Of a stretch of 64,000 bases of DNA, positions 26,879-34,261 are shown in pieces. A program made the translations under genes and the position numbers. How positions within the stretch are numbered: the stretch's first letter is position 1; every line of letters starts with the position of its first letter. This DNA comes from DATEPR01 sp036273855 (GTDB taxonomy: Bacteria; Actinomycetota; Actinomycetes; Mycobacteriales; Pseudonocardiaceae): contig DASUGU010000072.1 in NCBI GenBank assembly GCA_036273855.1, forward strand, positions 95,961 through 159,960, in the 5' to 3' direction. The notes under the pieces were generated by a model, which saw nothing but the letters and a program-made list of their open reading frames with translations, searched no databases and was not told where the DNA came from.

Positions 26879-26907
26879 ATCATCAGCGCGGTCGACGACG
26901 TGCTCAT
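26857..26907 (-). CDS. 16-aa leader peptide with tandem Met codons
   Basis: The reading frame encodes MSTSSTALMMPRSRGR and stops 81 nt before the metG ATG. Two consecutive ATG codons sit at positions 9-10. A -10 element TACCGT (26915-26920) with a weak TCGAGC 17 bp upstream puts the transcription start at the ATG, so it would be a leaderless ORF. Ribosome stalling at the Met pair when charged Met-tRNA is scarce could choose between the competing downstream stems. The role is inference; the ORF, Met pair and hairpins are seen directly. Confidence 0.5.
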   Translation of the reverse strand: MSTSSTALMMPRSRGR

Positions 26908-27016
26908 GCCGGCCACGGTAGTGGCCCGGCCACGTCGGCTCGACCGGATTTCTCACGTTCCGCCCGCCCGGAGCGTCTACCTCGTGACGAACACGGACGA
27001 GAGGATGCTGGGGACG

Positions 27017-27529
27017 ATGAGCGTGACGCACACGGTGATCGACTCACCGGTCGGCGACCTGATCCTGGTGGCCGAGGACGGCGACCTGACCGGCCTCTAC
27101 TTCGCCGGCCAGCGCCGCAGGCCGCGCGGTGACGCGCTCGGCGAGCGGGTCGACACCGGATTCGACACCGGATTCGACGAGGTCGTCCGGCAGCTCGGCG
27201 AGTACTTCGCCGGCGATCGCACCACGTTCGACCTGCCGCTGGCACCGCGGGGCGACGAGTTCGACCTGCGGGTGTGGGAACTGTTGCGGACCATCCCGTA
27301 CGGCGAGACCCGCAGCTACGGTGACCTGGCCCGCGAACTCGGCGACCCGGCCCTGGCCCAGGCGGTGGGCAAGGCGAACGGCCGCAACCCGCTGGCCGTC
27401 GTGGTGCCCTGCCACCGGGTGATCGGCGCGGACGGCAGCCTCACCGGCTATGCCGGCGGCCTGGACCGCAAGCTGTTCCTGCTGGAACTGGAGGAGCCGG
27501 CCGAGGTCAGCGCCGGGAGGCTGTTCTGA
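27017..27529 (+). CDS. ogt: Methylated-DNA-protein cysteine methyltransferase (first)
   Basis: 170 aa suicide repair protein that moves the alkyl group from O6-alkylguanine to its own cysteine. The active site is V-P-C132-H-R-V, preceded by IPYGETRSYGDLA (Arg-finger and HTH region). The N-terminal domain is short. ATG 27017 is preceded by GGGG; ATG 27005 in the same frame is an alternative. First of four tightly packed genes (ogt, ECF sigma, second ogt, 2OG oxygenase) that look like an alkylation-damage operon. Confidence 0.92.
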   Translation: MSVTHTVIDSPVGDLILVAEDGDLTGLYFAGQRRRPRGDALGERVDTGFDTGFDEVVRQLGEYFAGDRTTFDLPLAPRGDEFDLRVWELLRTIPYGETRSYGDLARELGDPALAQAVGKANGRNPLAVVVPCHRVIGADGSLTGYAGGLDRKLFLLELEEPAEVSAGRLF

Positions 27530-27537
27530 GTCACGCC

Positions 27538-28032
27538 GTGGCGAACCGGACCGCGCACGTGCGGCCGTTCGAGCAGGTCGTCGCCGAGTACGGACCGACG
27601 GTGCTGCGCGTGTGCCGTGCCGTGCTCGGCTCGGTGGACGCCGAGGACGCGTGGTCGGAGACGTTCCTGGCCGCGCTCAAGGCGTACCCGGACCTGCCGG
27701 CGGACGCGAACGTCGAGGCATGGCTGGTCACCATCGCGCACCGCAAGGCGATCGACGTGACCAGGGCGGCGGCCCGCCGGCCGGTCGCCGTGGCCACGGT
27801 CCCGGAACGGCCGGCCAGAGACGGCCGGCCGGAGGACTGGGACGGCGACCTGTGGCGGGCGCTGGGCGCGCTGCCGACCAAGCAGCGCACGGCGGTGGCG
27901 TACCACTACCTGGCCGGCCTGCCGTACGCCGAGATCGCCGAGATCACCGGACAGACGACGGATGCCGCGCGCAGGGCGGCCGCCGACGGAATGCGAACCC
28001 TGCGCACGACGTATCCAGGAGGATCACCATGA
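27538..28032 (+). CDS. ECF RNA polymerase sigma factor within the alkylation-repair operon
   Basis: 164 aa. Sigma-2 includes VDAEDAWSETFLAALKAYPDL and VEAWLVTIAHRKAIDVTR; sigma-4 includes ALPTKQRTAVAYHYLAGLPYAEIAEITGQTTDAAR. GTG start 9 bp after the first ogt, and its stop overlaps the second ogt start (ATGA). No anti-sigma gene is nearby. A dedicated sigma between two methyltransferases suggests control of the alkylation response, possibly with one methyltransferase acting as sensor. That regulatory role is inference. Confidence 0.88.
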   Translation: MANRTAHVRPFEQVVAEYGPTVLRVCRAVLGSVDAEDAWSETFLAALKAYPDLPADANVEAWLVTIAHRKAIDVTRAAARRPVAVATVPERPARDGRPEDWDGDLWRALGALPTKQRTAVAYHYLAGLPYAEIAEITGQTTDAARRAAADGMRTLRTTYPGGSP

Positions 28033-28628
28033 CCGGCGGGCTGTTCGACGCACTGCCCTCGGTGGACGAGGAAGCGAACATCCGGCTGCACGCCAGACTG
28101 GCGGCGGCCGCCGAGCGGGACGGCGTGCTGGACGTCGCCTACCGCACCGTCGACTCGCCGGTGGGCGAGCTGCTGCTGGCCGCGACCGGCGAGGGCCTGG
28201 TCCGGGTCGCCTACGACACCCAGGGCATGGACGAGGTGCTGGCCGCGCTGGCCGCCTCGGTCAGCCCGCGCATCCTGCGCGCCCCCGGCCGGCTGGACCC
28301 GGTGAGCCGGCAGCTCGACGAGTACTTCACCGGCCACCGCACGACGTTCGACCTGCCGCTGGACCTGCGGCTGGCGACCGGCTTCCGCAAGGCGGTGCTG
28401 GCGCACCTGCCGCACATCGCCTACGGGCGCACCGAGAGCTACGCCGAGGTGGCGATGGCGGCGGGCAGCCCGAAGGCGGTGCGGGCGGTCGGCACGGCGT
28501 GCGCGCGCAACCCGCTGCCGCTCGTACTGCCCTGCCACCGGGTGGTGAAGTCGGACGGATCGTTCGGCGAGTACGCCGGTGGCGCGGACGTGAAACGGAT
28601 CCTGCTGACGATGGAGGCGAGCGCATGA
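28029..28628 (+). CDS. Methylated-DNA-protein cysteine methyltransferase (second)
   Basis: 199 aa. The C-terminal MGMT domain has IAYGRTESYAEVA and the acceptor Cys at L-P-C169-H-R-V. The N-terminal extension (1-35, MTGGLFDALPSVDEEANIRLHARL) is not part of the usual fold and could contact the adjacent sigma factor. AGGAGG precedes the ATG, which overlaps the sigma stop; its own stop overlaps the oxygenase start. The paralogue of the first ogt differs clearly in sequence, so this is not a recent tandem duplication. Confidence 0.9.
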   Translation: MTGGLFDALPSVDEEANIRLHARLAAAAERDGVLDVAYRTVDSPVGELLLAATGEGLVRVAYDTQGMDEVLAALAASVSPRILRAPGRLDPVSRQLDEYFTGHRTTFDLPLDLRLATGFRKAVLAHLPHIAYGRTESYAEVAMAAGSPKAVRAVGTACARNPLPLVLPCHRVVKSDGSFGEYAGGADVKRILLTMEASA

Positions 28629-29338
28629 GGGACCGGTTCGCCCGGCGGGTCGCGTCGGCCGACTGGGCAGGCGTGGCCGCCGAGGTCGACGACTACGGGT
28701 GCGCGGCGCTCCCCGAGCTGCTGACCGCCCAGGAGTGCGCCACCATCGCGGCCCTGTACGACGAGCCGCACCGGTTCCGGTCCACCGTGGACATGGCGCG
28801 GCACCGGTTCGGCAGCGGCCAGTACCGCTACTTCGCCGAGCCGTTCCCCGACCCGGTGGCAGGGCTGCGCGAGGCGCTGTACCCCAGGCTGCTGCCGATC
28901 GCCAGGGACTGGTACGACCGGCTGGGCAGGGTCGCGGAATGGCCGGACACGCTGGCCGAGTGGCTGGACGTGTGCCACGCAGCGGGCCAGACCCGGCCGA
29001 CGCCGATCCTGCTGCGCTACCAGGCGGGCGACTGGAACGCCCTGCACCGCGACCTGTACGGCGACAAGGTGTTCCCGCTGCAGGTGGTGATCAACCTGAA
29101 CGATCCGGGCACCGACCACACCGGCGGCGAGTTCCTGCTGGTCGAGCAGCGGCCCAGGGCACAGTCGCGGGGCACGGCGACGCTGATCCCGCAGGGCCAC
29201 GGCCTGGTGTTCACCACGCGGGACCGGCCGGTCGCGTCGGCCAGGGGCTGGTCGGCGGCACCGGTGCGGCACGGCGTGTCGGCGATCCGGTCCGGCAGGC
29301 GGCACACGCTCGGCCTGGTGTTCCACGACGCCGCCTGA
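28625..29338 (+). CDS. 2-oxoglutarate/Fe(II)-dependent oxygenase
   Basis: 237 aa. Jelly-roll oxygenase with the iron-ligand pair HRD (in LHRDLYGDKVFPLQVV) and a distal His in VRHGVSAIRSGRRHTLGL, whose Arg binds 2-oxoglutarate. The ATG overlaps the stop of the second ogt (ATGA). The operon context suggests AlkB-like direct dealkylation of DNA or RNA bases, although it does not look like canonical AlkB; another hydroxylation substrate is possible. Confidence 0.8.
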   Translation: MRDRFARRVASADWAGVAAEVDDYGCAALPELLTAQECATIAALYDEPHRFRSTVDMARHRFGSGQYRYFAEPFPDPVAGLREALYPRLLPIARDWYDRLGRVAEWPDTLAEWLDVCHAAGQTRPTPILLRYQAGDWNALHRDLYGDKVFPLQVVINLNDPGTDHTGGEFLLVEQRPRAQSRGTATLIPQGHGLVFTTRDRPVASARGWSAAPVRHGVSAIRSGRRHTLGLVFHDAA

Positions 29339-29411
29339 CAATTGCCGTCACCGACCGGGTTACGCATTGGCGCCGCATTGTTCTCCGATGCCGCGGTGTC
29401 GCGGGCGATGA

Positions 29412-29581
29412 ACCGTCGGCGGCGCGCCGCTGGGCATTCCGCCCTACGGTTCCCTGTCGTTCTCGCAGATCTGGTTCGGCTATCTGCTGCCGCCGGTCCG
29501 GGCGCTGGAGTTCGTGCTGGGCTGATGGCCGCGCGCCTGGTCCGCGAGGGTCGGTGGCCGCGCATCGGTGTGCTGCCGGCC
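29412..29581 (+). pseudogene. Frameshifted remnant of an OafA-type acyltransferase
   Basis: One frame reads PPYGSLSFSQIWFGYLLPP and then VRALEFVLG before a TGA at 29523. The next frame continues LMAARLVREGRWPRIGVLPA. Together they match the WFGY..PP.R.LEFVLG..MARLV segment of membrane acyltransferase-3 proteins. One missing base near 29522 explains the break, and no start or remaining domain is present. This 350-bp gap between repair genes is therefore a decayed gene fragment, not a functional ORF. Confidence 0.65.
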
Positions 29582-29690
29582 AGGCCGCGTGGCAAGCCCG
29601 GTCCCGTAGTGGACCTCATCCCACCGCCCGCCGAGGCCGAGCGGGAACGCCGTAGCGGCGCCGGTTCGGCGGGCTGGCGATACTGGAGTC

Positions 29691-30728
29691 GTGTCCACCG
29701 GGGACTGGGTGCTGCACGTCGATCTCGACGAGTTCATCGCGGCCGTCGAGGTCGCTCGACGGCCGGAGCTGCGGGGCCGGCCGGTGGTGGTCGGCGGGCA
29801 GGGTGATCCGACGCTGCGCGGGGTGGTCGCCACGGCGTCGTACCGGGCGCGGGAGTTCGGCGTGCACTCCGGCATGCCGCTGCGCACGGCGGCCAAGCGG
29901 TGTCCGGAGGCGGTGTTCCTGCCCTCCGACGCGCCCGCCTACGAGGCCGTGTCGGAGCGGGTGATGGCCACGCTGCGCGAATTCCCGGTCGTGGTGGAGG
30001 TGCTCGGCTGGGACGAGGCGTTCCTGGGCGCGCGGACCGACGATCCGGAGGCGCTGGCGGCGGCCGTGCGGCAGGCCATCGTGGACGAGACCGGCCTGGC
30101 CAGCTCGGTCGGCATCGGCGACAACAAGCTACGCGCCAAGATCGCCACCGGGTTCGCCAAACCGGCCGGCGTCTACCGGCTGACCAGGCAGAACTGGGTC
30201 GACGTGATGGCCGAGCGGCCGACCAGGGCGTTGTGGGGCATCGGCGGCCGGACGTCGGCGAAGCTGGCCGAGCAGGGCATGGTCACGGTCGCCGACCTGG
30301 CCAGAGCCGATCCGGACGCACTGGCCGAACGGTTCGGGCCGCGCATGGGGCCGTGGTACCGGACGCTGGCGCTGGGTGCCGGCGACGCGACCGTGACGGC
30401 CACGCCGTGGGTGGCCAAGTCGCGCAGCCGCGAGGTGACGTTCCAGGAGAACCTGACCGACTGGACGCGGGTGACCGAGGAAGTGGCCACGCTGGCCGGC
30501 CGGGTGACCGCGGACGTGATCGCGGAAGGCCGCCCGGCGCTGCGGATCGGCGTGAAGGTGCGCTACGCGCCGTTCTTCACCCACACCAGGAGCATGACCT
30601 TGCCCGAACCCACCGCCGCCGAACCGGCCATCCGGGACGCGGCGCTCACCGTCCTGTCCTGGTTCGACCCGGGCCGCCCGGTCCGCCTGCTCGGCGTCCG
30701 CGCCGAGTTCGACTCCGACGGCCGCTGA
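29691..30728 (+). CDS. Y-family DNA polymerase IV, DinB2-like
   Basis: 345 aa translesion polymerase. Catalytic carboxylates: D11 and D13 in HVDLDEF and the D/E pair in GWDEAFLG. Palm, fingers, thumb (LWGIGGRTSAKLAEQG, a helix-hairpin-helix) and little-finger domains are complete. The aromatic steric-gate position after DLDEF is isoleucine (I16). The mycobacterial DinB2 clade, which this resembles closely, has Leu there and is known to incorporate ribonucleotides. The GTG start has GGAG very close upstream. No beta-clamp motif is obvious at the C-terminus. Confidence 0.92.
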   Translation: MSTGDWVLHVDLDEFIAAVEVARRPELRGRPVVVGGQGDPTLRGVVATASYRAREFGVHSGMPLRTAAKRCPEAVFLPSDAPAYEAVSERVMATLREFPVVVEVLGWDEAFLGARTDDPEALAAAVRQAIVDETGLASSVGIGDNKLRAKIATGFAKPAGVYRLTRQNWVDVMAERPTRALWGIGGRTSAKLAEQGMVTVADLARADPDALAERFGPRMGPWYRTLALGAGDATVTATPWVAKSRSREVTFQENLTDWTRVTEEVATLAGRVTADVIAEGRPALRIGVKVRYAPFFTHTRSMTLPEPTAAEPAIRDAALTVLSWFDPGRPVRLLGVRAEFDSDGR

Positions 30729-30734
30729 ACCGGG

Positions 30735-31340
30735 CTACTCGTACGTGCCGTAGCCGGGGAGGCCGGCGGGTTGGTAGGTAGCGATGAGCACGCCCGATGG
30801 GGTGGCCTTGGCGTCGACCAGGCGCAGGGCGGCCAGGTTGGACTCGGTGAACAGGCGTTGCCCGGTGCCCAGCACCACCGGGTAGATCAGCAGGCGGTAC
30901 TCGTCGACCAGCCCCTGCTCCATCAGCCACGCGGCGAGCCTGCCGCTGCCGTGCACCTGCAGTTCGTTGCCCGGCTGTGCCTTCAGCCTGCGCACCTCGC
31001 CGGCCACGTCGCCGCTGATCACGGTCGACGTCGGCCAGTCGGCGGACGCGAGCGTGGTGGACACCACGTACTTGGGCAGCCCGTTGAGCTTGCTGGCGAT
31101 CGGGTCGTCCGGATCGGTCACCTTCGGCCAGTAGCCGGCGAAGATGTCGTACGTCCGGCGCCCGAGCAGGAACGCGTCGGCGCTGGCGAACCAGCCGACG
31201 ATCGACCCGCCGATGACGTCGTCGCCGTAGGGCACCTGCCAGCCGCCGTGCGCGAAGCCGCCGCTGCGGTCCTCCTCCGGCCCGCCCGGCGCCTGCATGA
31301 TCCCGTCGAGGGTCAGGAACGTCGTGATGGTCAGCCGCAT
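30735..31340 (-). CDS. Dihydrofolate reductase-like/RibD C-terminal domain protein
   Basis: 201 aa, the YyaP/YwjB-type reductase fold: TTFLTLDGIMQAPGG at the N-terminus, FLLGRRTYDIFAGYWP (NADPH-binding loop) and ELQVHGSGRLAAWLMEQGLVDEY. The physiological substrate of this group is unknown. GGGAGG lies upstream of the ATG. It is convergent with the polymerase gene, with 6 bp between stops. Confidence 0.88.
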   Translation of the reverse strand: MRLTITTFLTLDGIMQAPGGPEEDRSGGFAHGGWQVPYGDDVIGGSIVGWFASADAFLLGRRTYDIFAGYWPKVTDPDDPIASKLNGLPKYVVSTTLASADWPTSTVISGDVAGEVRRLKAQPGNELQVHGSGRLAAWLMEQGLVDEYRLLIYPVVLGTGQRLFTESNLAALRLVDAKATPSGVLIATYQPAGLPGYGTYE

Positions 31341-31356
31341 GTGGTGCCTCCCTCGG

Positions 31357-32427
31357 CTAGGGCGCGCCGAACAGCGCCGCCAGTTCGGCAGGCGCCACCT
31401 CGGCGAGTTGGGCGTAGGTGCAGGACGCCGGTTCGCGGTCCGGCCGGAACCTGGCCAGCCGGGCGGTGTGCCGGAACCGGCCGGACAGCAGGTGTTCGTA
31501 CCGGACCTCGGCGACCAGCTCGCACCGCAGCGGCTCCCAGGACAGGTCCTTCTGCGCGTTCCACCGGCTCAGCGCACCCGGCATCCGGCCGTCCGCGTTG
31601 GCCTGGGCGTCGGCCCAGGACCGCCACGGGTGGCCCTCCAGCGCGTTCTCCCGCAGCGGCGCCAGGTCGGTGACGAGTTGGCGGCGCAGCGCGGCGGCGA
31701 AGCTGCTCGCCACGCCGACGTGGTGCAGCACGCCGTCGTCGTCGAACAGGCCCAGCAGCAGCGACCCGACCGTCTCACCGTCCTTGTGCCAGCGGAACCC
31801 GGCCACCACGCAGTCGGCGGTGCGCTCGTGCTTGACCTTCCACATCACGCGCTTGTCCTGCTGGTACGGCTCGTCGACCCGCTTGGCCATCACGCCGTCG
31901 AACCCGGCGCCCTCGAACCGGGTGAACCAGTCCTGCGCCACGTCCGGGTCCGAGGTGAGGGGGGTCAGGTGCACCCGGGCCAGGGCGCCGTCCAGCACCC
32001 CCTCCAGCAGTTCGCGGCGGACCCGGAACGGTTCCTCGGTCAGGTCGCGGTCACCCAGCGCCAGCAGGTCGAACGCGACGAAACTGGCCGGCGTCTCGGC
32101 GGCCAGCTTGCGCACCCGTGACGCCGCAGGGTGCAGGCGCAGTTGCAGGGTGTCGAAGTCCAGGCCGGTGCCGGTGACCACGACGATCTCGCCGTCCACC
32201 ACGCACCGGGGTGGCAGCGCGGCCCGCAACAGGTCGACCAGTTCGGGAAAGTACCTGGTCAGCGGCCGGTCGTTGCGGGAGCCGAGCTCCACGTCGGCAC
32301 CGTCCCGGAACACGATGCACCGGAACCCGTCCCATTTGGGCTCGTACGTCAGTCCGGGCGCGCGCGGCACCTCGTGCACGGCCTTGGCCAGCATCGGACG
32401 CACCGGCGGCATCACAGGCAGCTCCAC
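31357..32427 (-). CDS. ligC: ATP-dependent DNA ligase, LigC type
   Basis: 356 aa. The adenylated Lys is K31 in EPKWDGFR. Further nucleotidyltransferase motifs are VVDGEIVV, FVAFDLLAL, GFDGVMAKR and VMWKVKHER. An OB-fold follows. The GTG 32427 start gives MELPVMPPVRPMLAKAV, the expected LigC N-terminus. There is no polymerase or nuclease domain, so it is LigC and not LigD. It is divergent from ku, which supports a role in non-homologous end joining or an alternative end-joining pathway. Confidence 0.93.
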   Translation of the reverse strand: MELPVMPPVRPMLAKAVHEVPRAPGLTYEPKWDGFRCIVFRDGADVELGSRNDRPLTRYFPELVDLLRAALPPRCVVDGEIVVVTGTGLDFDTLQLRLHPAASRVRKLAAETPASFVAFDLLALGDRDLTEEPFRVRRELLEGVLDGALARVHLTPLTSDPDVAQDWFTRFEGAGFDGVMAKRVDEPYQQDKRVMWKVKHERTADCVVAGFRWHKDGETVGSLLLGLFDDDGVLHHVGVASSFAAALRRQLVTDLAPLRENALEGHPWRSWADAQANADGRMPGALSRWNAQKDLSWEPLRCELVAEVRYEHLLSGRFRHTARLARFRPDREPASCTYAQLAEVAPAELAALFGAP

Positions 32428-32582
32428 GGACCAGACAATAAGCCGACAGGGCGACACCGACCCGGCGAACGCACGCACCGGGTGGTCGTGGCGCCCCGCC
32501 GACTGTTCGTCGGCGATCTTCCGGCGTACCGTCGGTGACCAGGGGTGATCGCAGCAGCAGGATGTCGCGGAGGTGGCGAGCG

Positions 32583-33446
32583 ATGCGGGCGATGTGGAAG
32601 GGCGCTGTGTCCTTCGGGCTGGTCTCGATCCCGATCCAGCTCTACGCGGCGACGGAGAACAAGAACGTCAGCCTGCACCAGGTGCACGAGGCCGACGGCG
32701 CCCGCATCCAGTACCGGCGGTTCTGCTCGGCCGAGGACAAGGAGGTCCCGTACGGCGAGATCGCCAAGGGCTACGAGCTCGACGACGGCCAGATGGTGAT
32801 CCTGACCAGCTCCGACCTGTCCGATCTGCCGCTGTCCACGTCCCGCACCATCGACGTGCTGGAGTTCGTCGACCTGGAGGCGATCGACCCGATCTACTTC
32901 GACCGCAGCTACTACCTGGAGCCGCAGAAGGCCGCGGCCAAGGCGTACACGCTGCTGCGCGACGCGCTGCACAAGTCCGGCCATGTCGCGGTGGCCAAGG
33001 TGGCGCTGCGGCAGCGCGAGTCGCTGGCCGTGCTGCGGGTCTACTCGGACGTCATGGTGCTCACCACGATGCTGTGGCCGGACGAGGTCCGCACGCCCGA
33101 CTTCGACTTCCTGCACGAGGACGCGCCGCAGGTGCAGTCCCGGGAGATGGCGATGGCCGGTTCGCTGATCGACTCGCTGACCGAGCCGGTGTTCGAGCCG
33201 GACAAGTTCCAGGACGGCTACCGGGCCGCGCTGGAGGCGAAGATCGAGGCCAAGATCTCCGGCGGCGACACCGAGGAGCCGGCCGCGGCCGAGGACGGCA
33301 AGAAGGCCAAGAAGGAGGTCCCGGACCTGGTGGACGTGCTGCAGGCCAGTGTGGACGCCGCCAAGCGGAACCGGGGCTCGGGCAGCCGGTCGGCGAAGGC
33401 CGACACCAAGCCGGCACCGGCGAAATCGGGCCGCAAGAAGTCCTGA
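32583..33446 (+). CDS. ku: Ku, DNA end-binding protein for NHEJ
   Basis: 287 aa; starts MRAMWKGAVSFGLVSIP as in mycobacterial Ku. The beta-barrel ring core runs to about 250. A Lys-rich tail (DGKKAKKEVPDLVDVLQASVD, then PAKSGRKKS) contains the short helix that recruits ligase. GGAGG lies 9 nt before ATG 32583. It binds double-strand-break ends as a homodimer. Divergent from ligC; the intergenic 155 bp should hold both promoters. Confidence 0.95.
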   Translation: MRAMWKGAVSFGLVSIPIQLYAATENKNVSLHQVHEADGARIQYRRFCSAEDKEVPYGEIAKGYELDDGQMVILTSSDLSDLPLSTSRTIDVLEFVDLEAIDPIYFDRSYYLEPQKAAAKAYTLLRDALHKSGHVAVAKVALRQRESLAVLRVYSDVMVLTTMLWPDEVRTPDFDFLHEDAPQVQSREMAMAGSLIDSLTEPVFEPDKFQDGYRAALEAKIEAKISGGDTEEPAAAEDGKKAKKEVPDLVDVLQASVDAAKRNRGSGSRSAKADTKPAPAKSGRKKS

Positions 33447-33499
33447 CACACCGCCCGTCCTCACCGGTTCTGTCGCCCGGTGGTGGTAGCACAGACGGC

Positions 33500-33703
33500 A
33501 TGGCTGGTGAATGCGCTGACTGTGCCCGTGGTGTCGACCACTGCCACGGCGCCCTGGTCGTCCACGACGACGGCGGCGTCGAGTGCACGGGGCCGGACTG
33601 CGCCGACGTCGACCCGGCGCGGCACGGCATGGTGATGGACTGTGCCGGCACGCTGCCCGGCTGTTGCGTGGCGCGGCCGGTGGCCGTGCTGGTGGCGTCC
33701 TGA
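33500..33703 (+). CDS. Small Cys/His-rich protein
   Basis: 67 aa with the pattern C-x2-C, HCHG, ECTxxxC, RH and DCxxxxxGCC. The spacing suggests two metal-binding knuckles. I recognise this layout (CxxC...HCHG.L..H....EC) from small hypothetical proteins of other actinomycetes, but no function is known. It follows ku by 53 bp on the same strand and could be cotranscribed. Confidence 0.65.
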   Translation: MAGECADCARGVDHCHGALVVHDDGGVECTGPDCADVDPARHGMVMDCAGTLPGCCVARPVAVLVAS

Positions 33704-33704
33704 G

Positions 33705-34172
33705 CTACTCCCCCGCCTGCCCGTCGATCCGCTCGCGCAGCAGGTCGGCGTGACCGCAGTGGCGGGCGTACTCCTTGGCCAGGTACAGGTAGCGCCACCG
33801 CACCCGGTCGTCCAGCGGCAGCGCGGTCATGATCTCGCGGGAGCGGGCGCAGTGTTCGGCGTGGATCCGCAGGTCGTCGGCCACGGTGGCCGGGGTGACG
33901 TCGAAGTCGCCCTCGGGGTCGGCGTCGGTGCAGTACAGCTCCGGCAGGCCCGGCTCGGCGAGCCGGTGGGCATAGACCCGTTCCATCTCGACGAGGTGGC
34001 GCACCAGACCGATCAGCGACATCGGGGACGGCGGGCAGGATCGTTCGACGAGTTGTCCGGGCGTCAGCCCGGCGCATTTGGCCACTATCGTCGCGCGGTA
34101 GTAGTCCAACCAGGAGTCCAGCAGTTCCCGCTCGGGCGCCACGCCGGGTGGGGTGCGGTCGGTCTCGGTCAT
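33705..34172 (-). CDS. DinB-superfamily (DUF664) four-helix protein
   Basis: 155 aa. DUF664/YfiT-like helical bundle: LLDSWLDYYRATIVAKC, MSLIGLVRHLVEMERVY (first metal-His region) and YLAKEYARHCGHADLLRERIDG at the C-terminus (H-x3-D metal site). Such proteins are thiol-dependent metalloenzymes or S-transferases. They share a superfamily name, not function, with polymerase DinB. ATG 34172 is chosen because the residues upstream are Arg/Pro-rich non-family sequence. Confidence 0.85.
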   Translation of the reverse strand: MTETDRTPPGVAPERELLDSWLDYYRATIVAKCAGLTPGQLVERSCPPSPMSLIGLVRHLVEMERVYAHRLAEPGLPELYCTDADPEGDFDVTPATVADDLRIHAEHCARSREIMTALPLDDRVRWRYLYLAKEYARHCGHADLLRERIDGQAGE

Positions 34173-34261
34173 GCCGGTGAACGTAGCGTCCCACTGGCTG
34201 GGAGGCGGAACATCCGAGCCACGACGGCGTTGCACCAGCGGACGCCGAACGGGAGGTCGAC

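Noticed and set aside
29342..29806. 155-codon rightward frame upstream of the polymerase gene
   Set aside because: Only its middle 20 residues look real, and they belong to the frameshifted acyltransferase relic; the rest is Arg-rich noise overlapping the polymerase.
33705..34172. Link between the DUF664 (DinB-superfamily) protein and DNA polymerase DinB
   Set aside because: The shared name is historical; the fold and function differ.
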